From CAYSYY01 sp964576115 [NCBI: uncultured Gemmatimonadota bacterium] (GTDB lineage: Bacteria; Blakebacterota; Blakebacteria; Blakebacterales), in NCBI GenBank assembly GCA_964576115.1, contig CAZNUA010000002.1:62001-126000 (forward strand): a stretch of 64,000 nt of DNA. The letters run 5' to 3'. Below are positions 8,501 to 15,374 of the stretch, piece by piece. A program made the translations under genes and the position numbers. Each line of letters starts with the position of its first letter. Position 1 is the first letter of the stretch. The notes beneath the pieces are model-generated. The model was not told the DNA's origin. It was given only the letters and a program-made list of their open reading frames with translations, and made no database searches.

Positions 8501-8835
8501 TCCCCACCGCCGAAAAGGGTGACATACTCGCCCGGAGCCAGCCTGGTTCCGGGCGGGAAGGTGAAGGGATCGGCTCCGGCCGGGCCGAGTATCCAGCCTG
8601 ACACGTCCACCGGCCCGGCGCTCCGGTTGACCAGTTCGATGAACTCGTCGGCATACGTATCCCGGACGCCGTCGCCGTTGGCGTCGCCGGCCAGATCGGC
8701 GGGGGGATCGGCGAGCACCTCGTTGATGACGACCGGAGGATCTGTCTCCTGAGCCCACAGAGACAGGGGCAGGGTCGCGACAGTCAGCAGTACTGTCGCC
8801 GCTCCCGCCCGCAGAAGCAGGTTCGCAGGTTGCAT
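5599..8835 (-). CDS. Large secreted lamin-tail-domain protein with C-terminal FlgD-like sorting domain
   Basis: This 1078-residue exported protein has a signal peptide (residues 1-27, ending near LWAQ). A lamin-tail domain follows immediately (VVINEVLADPP, then DEFIELVNRSAGPVDVSGW). The middle part has fibronectin- and Ig-like beta segments and is rich in Gly, Thr and Trp. The last 85 residues form a FlgD-like/Por-type domain (PNPFNPETCLRY, then WDGTDNDGRRVAAGVY). This domain usually marks surface or secreted proteins in FCB-group bacteria. ATG 8835 has a GGGAG ribosome site. The role is unknown: perhaps adhesion, or a scaffold for extracellular enzymes. No catalytic motif was recognised. Confidence 0.8.
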   Translation of the reverse strand: MQPANLLLRAGAATVLLTVATLPLSLWAQETDPPVVINEVLADPPADLAGDANGDGVRDTYADEFIELVNRSAGPVDVSGWILGPAGADPFTFPPGTRLAPGEYVTLFGGGEPTTLPGRCFVDDGRLGSGLSNTAGRLLLIDPAGPDTLQDITYAGWDTDAAWVRDPEGAGDFCDHATRFAAAFSPAGPATPDGGPDTSAPMLYRTRIVNLTSAGFGVAWRSSTAADGRLEILSGSHLRRTWDGNPAGLLHLVEHYGLNPGTTVTWRVVSAGTPAPADTFTSLTTGTVVTSVPRTVYGCLVGSVSGEAVGGAQVFLRLGGATPRSGWLATRSDSTGCWALNLGNLRTIGGSACSWAAGDTLTIEADGAAAGVASGLVTVSGDSPQEVILPALATDPPPIFTWLDFPVGAAVDSVLLLEYSLADPGQAWATLTLQEEGGSRTAPALTVPQVLDRTDRGTVAVELFDLPEGTLWRLAARVEDGLNPPATVTSPAAIRIAHRADRACVLSPGVTLITPTLDDPACTGAFSLLSALPAAGEVARWDQLSAAWCSALRLTDGSTAGDDFTLVPGAGYAVVSTAPCTLTWHGPRRYDPPSLARGGGLALVGVCDSTRVRTAAAVLDDPAVLSVSSWDGYRQAWRGCFRTSEGELIGEDFTIGWGDAVAIDIDSLLTWQPAGTAGIALGRVGGDGGGSSEPVDRPALEVWAAGPGTLELLWAGSGPGQVRLISAGGQPRWSAALGGDRSWHSHRISGLEAGRWRVELTRQTADGERRWTRAVTVAAPALPAMPRWCRGAAPHPDRPLLLTAGGTTVRARTAGLTWYADLAVLLSGSGSGQMAVDLRELAPDGGWRCTPLDIHADRTRLLRAEAAGPGLAVSGLETTRRGPLLVEVRWQVLAGGEGIESALYAGYGAPRGGGGPPGDDRLWLPTGIGESFSPPAPPGCAWELELEPGPQGQAAPEAVAVRIVRPGRPVLWLGPAALTVPQTAPEAALLPAVPNPFNPETCLRYRVPAGGSDRLRLEIRDVRGRCVRLLIDRATAGGDYQVRWDGTDNDGRRVAAGVYLVVLELDRRRMTRKILLLK

Positions 8836-9061
8836 ACGGATCTCCCGAAAGCCTGATGCCGGGGGGTCGGCAGGTTTATTGGGGGAGCCTGTGGGGGGGG
8901 AAATGGTGCGGTGGGGGTAACCGAACGGGAGTATACTTCCCGGGGGGAAAGAGCACAAGGACCGGTCGCCCGGAAGCTCCTTGACCTGCTTTTATCGTCC
9001 CGCGTAATTGATTCGCGCTCACCGCCCGGGCTCCGCCCCCGGCCGCGGGACGCAGGAGAAC

Positions 9062-9628
9062 ATGACCAGGTCCGACACGAACCAGCTCATCGACCGCGCC
9101 CAGAGAGGCGACGAGGAGGCTTTCACCTCCCTGGTGCGTCTCTACGAGGCTCAGGTGCAGGCTGTCTGCCTGAAGATGGTCCATAACACCGAGACGGCGC
9201 GCGACCTGGCTCAGGAAACGTTCGTGAAAGCCTTCAGCGCCCTGGCATCCTTCGATCGTTCCTTCACTTTCTCCACCTGGCTGTACAAGATCGCCCGCAA
9301 TACCTGCATCGATCACTTCCGCCGGCAGAAACTCGAAACCTACTCCCTCGATGCGCCGATGCGGACCCGCGAGGGACAGATCGAGCGCGATTTCCCCTCG
9401 CCTATCAATACCCCGGAGCGCTTCCTCATCCTGAAGGAACGGGGCCGCCTGATCGAGGAGGCGATCGAGAGTCTACCCGACAAGTACCGGGAGGTCATCG
9501 GGCTCCGGCACAAGCAGGAACTGCCGTACGAGGAGATTGCCAACATCCTCGGTGTACCGCTCGGAACCGTGAAAGCCCGTCTCTTCAGGGCCCGCGAACT
9601 CCTCAAGAAACGGCTCAAGTCCCTGTGA
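9062..9628 (+). CDS. ECF-type RNA polymerase sigma factor
   Basis: This 188-residue sigma-70-family factor has region 2 (DLAQETFVKAFSALASFDRS, with SFTFSTWLYKIARNTCIDHFRR) and region 4 (LPDKYREVIGLRHKQELPYEEIANILGVPLGTVKARLFRARELLKKRL). There is no region 3, as in ECF factors. ATG 9062 follows AGGAG by three bases. The next gene (9726) encodes a bactofilin-like membrane protein. No zinc-finger anti-sigma gene is visible, which is unusual for this class. The target promoters are unknown. Confidence 0.9.
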   Translation: MTRSDTNQLIDRAQRGDEEAFTSLVRLYEAQVQAVCLKMVHNTETARDLAQETFVKAFSALASFDRSFTFSTWLYKIARNTCIDHFRRQKLETYSLDAPMRTREGQIERDFPSPINTPERFLILKERGRLIEEAIESLPDKYREVIGLRHKQELPYEEIANILGVPLGTVKARLFRARELLKKRLKSL

Positions 9629-9725
9629 TCGCTCGATCCCGGTGCCTTACCCGGCCGGGGGCCGCTTCTGAAACCACCCTCCGGGCCGCTGCGTATCTAA
9701 TAGGTGGCCCGAAAGGAGTCTGACC

Positions 9726-11066
9726 ATGGCCGTACGCAAAGCTGACATCCGCGCCCACGGCCGGCCCGGCCCGGTTCTGCTGGCGGCGTTCTGCCTGCTC
9801 GCCGCCCTGCCGGCAACGGCTGTGGCAGATTCCTGCCTCACCCCCGTGGATCAGGAATTCGAGCAAGAGTACGAGCAGGAAGAAATCCAGCAGTTCTACC
9901 GGGAAATCGAACGCCTGTCCGGCGACCTCCAGGAGGCGGTCGACACCATCGAGAGCGGCCGGCGCGAACTCGACGCCGTCAAGGAAGCCCTGCGCCGCCT
10001 CGAGGAAGATCTCTCGGAACTCGACGAATCGCCCGACACCCTGCGTCTCAAGGCGCAGCTGACCGAACTGCGCGGCCGGTATATGTCCGCCAACCTGCGG
10101 CGGGCGATGGGGGGCATGCCCGACGCGCGCGAGCTGCTCGACGACGAGCTCTGGCGGCGCTTTGCGCCCGACATCGAAGTCATGCGCGGCACCACCTCGC
10201 GCCATAACATCTTCCGGATCGGGGAAGACGTCGAGATCGGGCTCTATGAGCGGGTGCGTGGCGACGTGGTCGTCATCGGTGGCGAGATCACCGTGCGCGG
10301 CTCGGTCACCGGGTCGGTGGTGGCGATCTTCGACGACATCCACATCACCGGCACCGGGCGGGTGGACGGCGACGCCGTCACGATCGGCGGGATGATCCGG
10401 CAGGATCCGGGGGGTACAGTTCGCGGCGATTTCGTCGACACCCGGTTCAGCTGGCCGCAGAGCTGGCACTGGATCCAGGCTCCGGCCCTGCCGTTTTTCT
10501 TCGGACTGGGGGGATTCGTCTTCATTCTGCTGGTGAGCCTGATGGTGGGCCTGATCGCGCCGCGCGGGGTCGATCGGGTCGAGTATACCGTTCGCAACCG
10601 CTTCGGGGCTTCCTTCCTGGTGGGCCTGCTGACCGAGCTGCTGCTGCCGATCGTCTTCATCCTGCTGCTCATCACCATCATCGGGATCCCGGTGGCAATC
10701 ATCGTGGTACCCCTGGCAATGGCCTGGCTGCTGATCCTCGGTTTTACGGGAGTAGCGCGGGCGGTCGGCCGCGGCGCCGATCAGCGGGGTTTGAAGATCG
10801 GGGATTCTCCGGTCGGCCTGATCGCGGTCGGGGTTGTTCTACTCGAGATTATCTACCTTATCGGCGGCGGACTCGGAATCGCCCCCGGCGTGCTGGTCCC
10901 CTTCGCCTTTGCCACCCGGCTGGTAGGGGGACTGATCCTTTTCCTGGCCTGGACGACCGGCCTGGGGGCGGCTCTGATGACCCGCTTCGGCACCCGCATC
11001 CCCGGCGAGACCCCGGCCGTACCCAAACCGGCGCCTCCCCCCGCAGGAGCCGAAACTCCGGCCTGA
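9726..11066 (+). CDS. Exported membrane protein: coiled coil, bactofilin-like beta repeats and C-terminal transmembrane block
   Basis: This 446-residue protein has a signal peptide (to about residue 35) and a Glu-rich coiled coil (about 40-115). A short right-handed beta-helix-like stretch follows (VRGDVVVIGGEITVRGSVTGSVVAIFDDIHI), and then about five to six membrane segments (from residue 255). The tail is rich in Pro and Ala. The beta repeats resemble bactofilins or polymer-forming proteins and the N-terminal module of the gene at 49888. It has a good AAAGGAG site and follows an ECF sigma gene by 97 bases. A strong terminator lies 36 bases downstream. The function is unknown; a role in envelope organisation is a guess. 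Confidence 0.7.
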   Translation: MAVRKADIRAHGRPGPVLLAAFCLLAALPATAVADSCLTPVDQEFEQEYEQEEIQQFYREIERLSGDLQEAVDTIESGRRELDAVKEALRRLEEDLSELDESPDTLRLKAQLTELRGRYMSANLRRAMGGMPDARELLDDELWRRFAPDIEVMRGTTSRHNIFRIGEDVEIGLYERVRGDVVVIGGEITVRGSVTGSVVAIFDDIHITGTGRVDGDAVTIGGMIRQDPGGTVRGDFVDTRFSWPQSWHWIQAPALPFFFGLGGFVFILLVSLMVGLIAPRGVDRVEYTVRNRFGASFLVGLLTELLLPIVFILLLITIIGIPVAIIVVPLAMAWLLILGFTGVARAVGRGADQRGLKIGDSPVGLIAVGVVLLEIIYLIGGGLGIAPGVLVPFAFATRLVGGLILFLAWTTGLGAALMTRFGTRIPGETPAVPKPAPPPAGAETPA

Positions 11067-11101
11067 GTCCGGTCTGAACGGCAGCCGAGAGAACGTTCAC
11101 G

Positions 11102-11136
11102 GAAAAGCCCGTCCGGTCACCCGGGCGGGCTTTTTC
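11102..11136. terminator. Intrinsic terminator between convergent genes
   Basis: A GC-rich hairpin (AAAGCCCG, then CGGGCTTT) with a T run downstream and an A run upstream can act in both directions. It ends the plus-strand gene at 11066 and the minus-strand gene starting at 11718. Confidence 0.85.
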
Positions 11137-11157
11137 CCCGGATACTGCTCGGACAGG

Positions 11158-11718
11158 TCAGCGACCGATGGCGAGCCGCACGCCCAGCCAGCAGGTCGGA
11201 GCGCCGGTGGCATCCGGAGGGGGAACCGGGGTGATCTCGAAGCGCGGTTCTTCACGGTCGAAATCGGCCAGGTGGGCGTCCACGAAGGCGTCGGCCAGAT
11301 TGTAGAGCCAGAGACCGACCGTCCAGAGGATCCAGCGCCGGCGACGGGTGCGCCAGTGCTCGATATCGGTTTCCAGCGTCGCCCGTTCGAGCGCGGTCAA
11401 ACCCGGATCGCGCCGGCCGGCCAGGTCGCGCACCTGACTGTCACAGTAGAAGGTGAGCCCCAGCAGGCTCGCCGCCCCGGTCGCGAAGACCACCCCTTTG
11501 ACCGGCTTGCCGACGTAAAACTGCCCCCAACCGGGCAGCAGGGCCGAGCGCAGCAGGGCCCGTCCGGGATCGATCGAGCGGACCGAATCGGTCAGGGCCG
11601 CGGTCGGGGCCGGTTCCTGCTCGAGCCCGGGGTCGGTCCCCGCCTGCGCGCTGGCGCCCTTCGGCGCCCACAGGAGAAGAACCAGCAGCAGAGAGCCGAT
11701 CGGGACCGGGCGCGACAC
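11158..11718 (-). CDS. DUF5683-domain exported protein
   Basis: This 186-residue protein has a signal peptide (LLLVLLLWAPKGASAQ). The DUF5683 pattern is present: RSALLPGWGQFYVGKPVKG, a membrane helix, a charged WRTRRRRW segment and a final NLADAFVDAHL segment. DUF5683 proteins are common in FCB-group bacteria, and their role is unknown. GTG 11718 was chosen because it follows AAAGGGG and starts the signal peptide. It lies 11 bases downstream of the lipid kinase gene on the same strand, so the two are probably co-transcribed. Confidence 0.75.
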   Translation of the reverse strand: MSRPVPIGSLLLVLLLWAPKGASAQAGTDPGLEQEPAPTAALTDSVRSIDPGRALLRSALLPGWGQFYVGKPVKGVVFATGAASLLGLTFYCDSQVRDLAGRRDPGLTALERATLETDIEHWRTRRRRWILWTVGLWLYNLADAFVDAHLADFDREEPRFEITPVPPPDATGAPTCWLGVRLAIGR

Positions 11719-11729
11719 GCCGGCCCCTT

Positions 11730-12674
11730 TCAGGGCGCCCGGAAGCGCAGGGCCCGCGGCGCGCAGGTGAACTCGATCTCGGTGACGCCGGTTTCGGTGA
11801 TCTGGCCGTCGGCGTGGAGCAGGATCGGTTCTTCCCCCTCGACCGTCAGGCTGGGTTTTCGGAGCATGGTGACGTGATGCAGGTGCGTATGCTTGCCTGT
11901 AGTCGCCCGGGGGAGCAGACGCAACACGGTCGGGACGGGGATGTCGTGTACCAGACAGCAGTCGAAGAGGCCGTCGTCCCATTCGGCGTCGGGCAGCAGC
12001 GTGAAGCCGCCCCCCTCGCGGGTGCCGATACCGATCGTGAGCAGATATACCAGGTCGTCATACCTGTATTCGGGAGCGGTCAGGACCATCGGGATCGAGC
12101 GGTACTTGTAGAGCGATTCGAGCACCGTCACCAGGTACATGACATACCCGCGCAGGCGGGTATGGCGCAGGCTGTAGGCCGTCACGGCGGCACTGAAACC
12201 CAGGCCGATCGTATTGAAGAAGGGTCGGCCGTTGAAGAATCCGACATCGGTGCAATACACGTTCCGGGAGGTGAGCGCCGCAATGGCGCCGTCGAGGTCC
12301 TCGGGGATACCCCGGCAACCGGTGAAATCGTTACCTGAACCCATCGGGATGGCGCCGAGAACGGCCTCGGAGTCCCACATGCCCCGGGCCACCTCGTGCA
12401 CCGTACCGTCGCCCCCCACCGCCACGACCGTGTCCGCCCCCTGCTCGACGGCCTCGCGCGCCAGCTCGGTGGCATGACCCTCCGCTTTGGTGACGACCGG
12501 CGTGAACTCCAGGCCGGCTTCGACCAGGGCGCCCAGGATCTCCCGCTCCCGCCTGGCCACCAGCCCACGGCCGGCAATCGGGTTCATGATCACCACGGTG
12601 GTCCCCAGAGGTACTGTCTCGGCGGATGCGCGCCGGGTGGCGCGGTCGGCCGCGGGTCCGGTTCGCTCTTTCAC
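11730..12674 (-). CDS. Lipid kinase of the DagK/YegS/LCB5 family
   Basis: This 314-residue kinase has the nucleotide-binding motif VVAVGGDGTVHEVA and the family motifs MNPIAGRG and IPMGSGNDF. Members phosphorylate diacylglycerol, sphingosine or ceramide. Diacylglycerol is the default guess. A probable sphingolipid pathway lies 8 kb away and ceramide kinases belong to the same fold, so a sphingolipid substrate is possible. GTG 12674 follows GAGGAG by five bases; ATG 12689 is in frame upstream. It is followed by the DUF5683 gene, and tRNA-Sec lies 54 bases upstream on the same strand. Confidence 0.85.
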   Translation of the reverse strand: MKERTGPAADRATRRASAETVPLGTTVVIMNPIAGRGLVARREREILGALVEAGLEFTPVVTKAEGHATELAREAVEQGADTVVAVGGDGTVHEVARGMWDSEAVLGAIPMGSGNDFTGCRGIPEDLDGAIAALTSRNVYCTDVGFFNGRPFFNTIGLGFSAAVTAYSLRHTRLRGYVMYLVTVLESLYKYRSIPMVLTAPEYRYDDLVYLLTIGIGTREGGGFTLLPDAEWDDGLFDCCLVHDIPVPTVLRLLPRATTGKHTHLHHVTMLRKPSLTVEGEEPILLHADGQITETGVTEIEFTCAPRALRFRAP

Positions 12675-12728
12675 ACCGGCTCCTCTCATCACCCGGCCGG
12701 CCGGGGGCCGATCGGGATAAGACGTAAA

Positions 12729-12826
12729 TGGCGGGGAAGGGTGGGAATCGAACCCACCCCGGACGCTACGAACGCCCGGCAGAAGGCTTTGAAGGCCTCG
12801 GGGGCCACCAGACCCCATCAATCCCC
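12729..12826 (-). tRNA. selC: Selenocysteine tRNA (anticodon UCA)
   Basis: The minus strand folds as a long tRNA of 98 nt including an encoded CCA. The anticodon loop is CTTCAAA (anticodon TCA, which reads UGA). The D-arm has a GGGG/CCCC stem. The variable arm is long (7-bp stem CCGGGCG with CGTCCGG). The T-arm is GTGGG-TTCGATT-CCCAC, and the discriminator is G73. These features are specific to tRNA-Sec. My fold of the acceptor arm gives five good pairs (GGGGA with TCCCC), then two mismatches before a further G-C pair, weaker than the usual eight. A possible -10 (TATGAT, plus 12896-12901) lies 70 bases upstream. No selA, selB or selD is in the window. Confidence 0.8.
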
Positions 12827-12976
12827 GCAGTATTCGTTCCCGGCCTCGGTCCGGTCGGCTCGCGCCTGGCATCACCCGGCCGGGAGCGGTGTGACATCAT
12901 ACCACACCCCGCCTCCCCGTTCAGCCCTCTCGGGAGGGCCGCCGGTGCCCGGCGGTAAAGTCGCCGGTCGACCTGC

Positions 12977-13378
12977 TCAGCCGCCCGTGACGGCTATGAG
13001 TTCGATGGCGATCCGCGCCCCGAGCGGCAGGGCGGCCGCTTCCAGAGCCGCCCGGGCGGGGGGTGTGTTCCCCACCCGGCGGCCGTAGATCTCGTTGAAG
13101 GGCGCGAAATCGGCCAGGTCGGCGAAGTAGACGGTCGCTTTGACCACCTCATCCCACCCGGTCCCGCCGGTTTCCAGGATCGCCGTCAGGTTGTCGAGCA
13201 CCCGTTCGGTCTCGGCCTCGATCCCCCCCGACACCAGTTCCCCGCTCCCGGGATCGAGCGCAATCTGCATGGCCGTGAAGAGCAGCCTGCGCCCACCCCC
13301 CAGGTCGGCGGCGATGCCCTGGCTGTAGGGGCCGATCGCGCCCGGGGCGTCCGGGGTTTCAATGGCTCGGTGTGCCAT
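12977..13378 (-). CDS. ridA: RidA/YjgF/YER057c/UK114-family enamine/imine deaminase
   Basis: This 133-residue protein has the RidA signature blocks GAIGPYSQGI at the start and DFAPFNEIYG with PARAALE near the end. RidA enzymes hydrolyse reactive 2-aminoacrylate and related imines made by PLP enzymes. The ATG overlaps the murQ stop codon by one base (TGATG), so it is probably translated together with murQ. Confidence 0.88.
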   Translation of the reverse strand: MAHRAIETPDAPGAIGPYSQGIAADLGGGRRLLFTAMQIALDPGSGELVSGGIEAETERVLDNLTAILETGGTGWDEVVKATVYFADLADFAPFNEIYGRRVGNTPPARAALEAAALPLGARIAIELIAVTGG

Positions 13379-14382
13379 CAGCACGCCTCTCCTTCTTCGG
13401 TTTCTTCGAGATAGGCCGGCGGGCGCCCGTCGAGGAGCTCGCGCAGGGGCCGCTCGCGCCCCCCCTGGTCCAGGATCCGCCGGGCTTCGTCGAGTTCGAG
13501 CCCGCCCCGCAGGGTCAGGATGGCGAGCCGGACGTCCTCGCCGGCCGCGGTCAGGGCCGCGTGGGCGGTGTCGAAGTCGACTCCGCAGGCCAGTCTGACG
13601 ATCGAGCGGGCCCGGGCCCGCAGTTTGTCGCTCACCGGCCGCACCTCGACCATCAGGTGCCCGTAGGCCCGGCCCAGACGGATGAAAGCGGCGGTGGTGA
13701 GCATGTTCAGGATCATCTTGGTGGCTGTCCCCGCTTTGAGTCGGGTCGAGCCGGCGATCAGTTCGGGTCCCACGACGGCGCTGATCGTCACATCGGCCTC
13801 GACCCCCCGAGCGGGGTGTGGATTGCAGGTCAGGTAGACGGTGCCCAGGCCCTCGGTGCGGGCCCGTTCGAGGGCCCCGATGACATAGGGGGTGCGGGTA
13901 CTCATGGTGATGCCCACCACCACGTCCCCCCGCCGGGCTCCCGCTGCTTCGAGATCGCGCCAACCCTGCCCGGCGTCGTCCTCGAGCCCCTCGCTGGACC
14001 GCACCAGCGCCGCCGCTCCCCCCGCAATCACACCGGTCACCAGGTCGGGCTCGGAGCCGAAGGTGGGGGGGCACTCGCTGGCGTCGAGCACTCCCAGGCG
14101 ACCGCTGGTCCCGGCCCCGATATAGAACAGGCGACCCCCCTCCGAGAGCGCGGCGGCGATCAGTTCGACCGCGGCGGCCACCTCGTCGAGCACCGCCCCG
14201 ACCGCGGCGGCCACGGCGCTGTCGGCCTCGTTGAGGCGGTGCAGCAGCTCGGGGGTGCTCAGGGTATCGAGAGCTTCGCTGCCGGCGGGCAGGGATTCTG
14301 TGATCAGGGCATCGAGCTGTTCTGTCAGAGCGCGCAGGCGCGCCAGCTCGCGGTCGCGGGAATCGGGTGTCCGGGCGCTCAT
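13378..14382 (-). CDS. murQ: N-acetylmuramic acid 6-phosphate etherase
   Basis: This 334-residue SIS-domain enzyme cleaves the lactyl ether of MurNAc-6-phosphate to give GlcNAc-6-phosphate in peptidoglycan recycling. The family blocks are clear: RLFYIGAGTSGRLGVLDASECPPTFG, then GVIAGG, VVVGITMSTRTPYV, and LKAGTATKMILNML. ATG 14382 follows GGGGAGA. It lies 62 bases downstream of secF on the same strand and overlaps ridA. A lytic transglycosylase elsewhere in the window fits the same recycling theme. Confidence 0.93.
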   Translation of the reverse strand: MSARTPDSRDRELARLRALTEQLDALITESLPAGSEALDTLSTPELLHRLNEADSAVAAAVGAVLDEVAAAVELIAAALSEGGRLFYIGAGTSGRLGVLDASECPPTFGSEPDLVTGVIAGGAAALVRSSEGLEDDAGQGWRDLEAAGARRGDVVVGITMSTRTPYVIGALERARTEGLGTVYLTCNPHPARGVEADVTISAVVGPELIAGSTRLKAGTATKMILNMLTTAAFIRLGRAYGHLMVEVRPVSDKLRARARSIVRLACGVDFDTAHAALTAAGEDVRLAILTLRGGLELDEARRILDQGGRERPLRELLDGRPPAYLEETEEGEAC

Positions 14383-14444
14383 TCTCTCCCCGGGGCCCGC
14401 TCCCGCCGCCGGCCGGACGGCCGGGAGCGCACCCGGATGAAGGT

Positions 14445-15362
14445 CTACTTCTTCTTGGTGCGCACCTGCGGGGAGCGCAGGTTCCACTCCACCAGCAGGG
14501 GCGAGGCCACGAAGATCGAGGAATAGGTACCGATCAGAACCCCTGCCATCAGGGCGAAGGCGAAATCGTGGATGACCGGCCCGCCCAGCAGCCAGAGGAC
14601 GGTCACCACGATGAAGGTCGTCACCGAGGTCACCACCGTGCGGCTGAGGGTTTCGTTGATGGCCTTGTTGATGATCCAGTCGAATTTCTCCTGGCGGTAG
14701 CGCTTCAGGTCCTCGCGGATGCGGTCGAGTACGACGATGGTGTCGTTCAGCGAGTACCCGATGATGGTCAGTACCGCCGCCACGATCGGCAGGCTGATTT
14801 CGATATTGAGCAGGCTGAACAGGCCCAGGACCATGAGCACGTCGTGGGTCAGGGTGGCCACGCTGACGACCGCGAAGCGGAACTCGAACCGCCATGAAAT
14901 GTAGATCAGGATCCCCAGCAGGGCCCAGAAGACGGCCCAGACGGTCTTGGTCCGCAGTTCGCGGCCGACCTTGGGTCCGACCTCCTCCACGCTCCTGATC
15001 CGGACCGGGTTGCCGGGGAAGGCGGCTCCGAGAGCGTCTTCGATCTGCCGGGCCGCGGCCTCGACCTCGGCCTGCTCGAGCCGCTCCATGCGGATGATAT
15101 AGTTGCCCTCCTCGTCGACATCGCGGGTCACCTCGGGGCTGCCCCCGGTCGCTTCACCGGTCACGTTACGCAGCTGGCCGATGTCGACCGGTTCCTCGAA
15201 AGCGATCCGCATCATCAGACCGCCCTCGAAGTCGATCGAGTAGTTGGGACCGCCGTGAAGCACCAGGCTCGCAATTCCGATGAGGATCAGCACGGCCGAG
15301 ATGACATAGGCGGTGCGCCTGACGGTCAGGAAGTTGTAGTCGGCGTTGACGAACAGATCCAC
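14445..15362 (-). CDS. secF: Protein translocase subunit SecF
   Basis: This 305-residue membrane protein has six expected helices, the first at residues 17-36. It carries the SecF motifs IDFEGG, the conserved periplasmic domain, and GYSLNDTIVVLDRIRE. Together with SecD it uses the proton motive force to pull secreted proteins through SecYEG. GTG 15362 follows AAGGAGC by eight bases. secD lies 12 bases upstream, so the two form one operon. Confidence 0.95.
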   Translation of the reverse strand: MDLFVNADYNFLTVRRTAYVISAVLILIGIASLVLHGGPNYSIDFEGGLMMRIAFEEPVDIGQLRNVTGEATGGSPEVTRDVDEEGNYIIRMERLEQAEVEAAARQIEDALGAAFPGNPVRIRSVEEVGPKVGRELRTKTVWAVFWALLGILIYISWRFEFRFAVVSVATLTHDVLMVLGLFSLLNIEISLPIVAAVLTIIGYSLNDTIVVLDRIREDLKRYRQEKFDWIINKAINETLSRTVVTSVTTFIVVTVLWLLGGPVIHDFAFALMAGVLIGTYSSIFVASPLLVEWNLRSPQVRTKKK

Positions 15363-15374
15363 GGGTCGCGCTCC

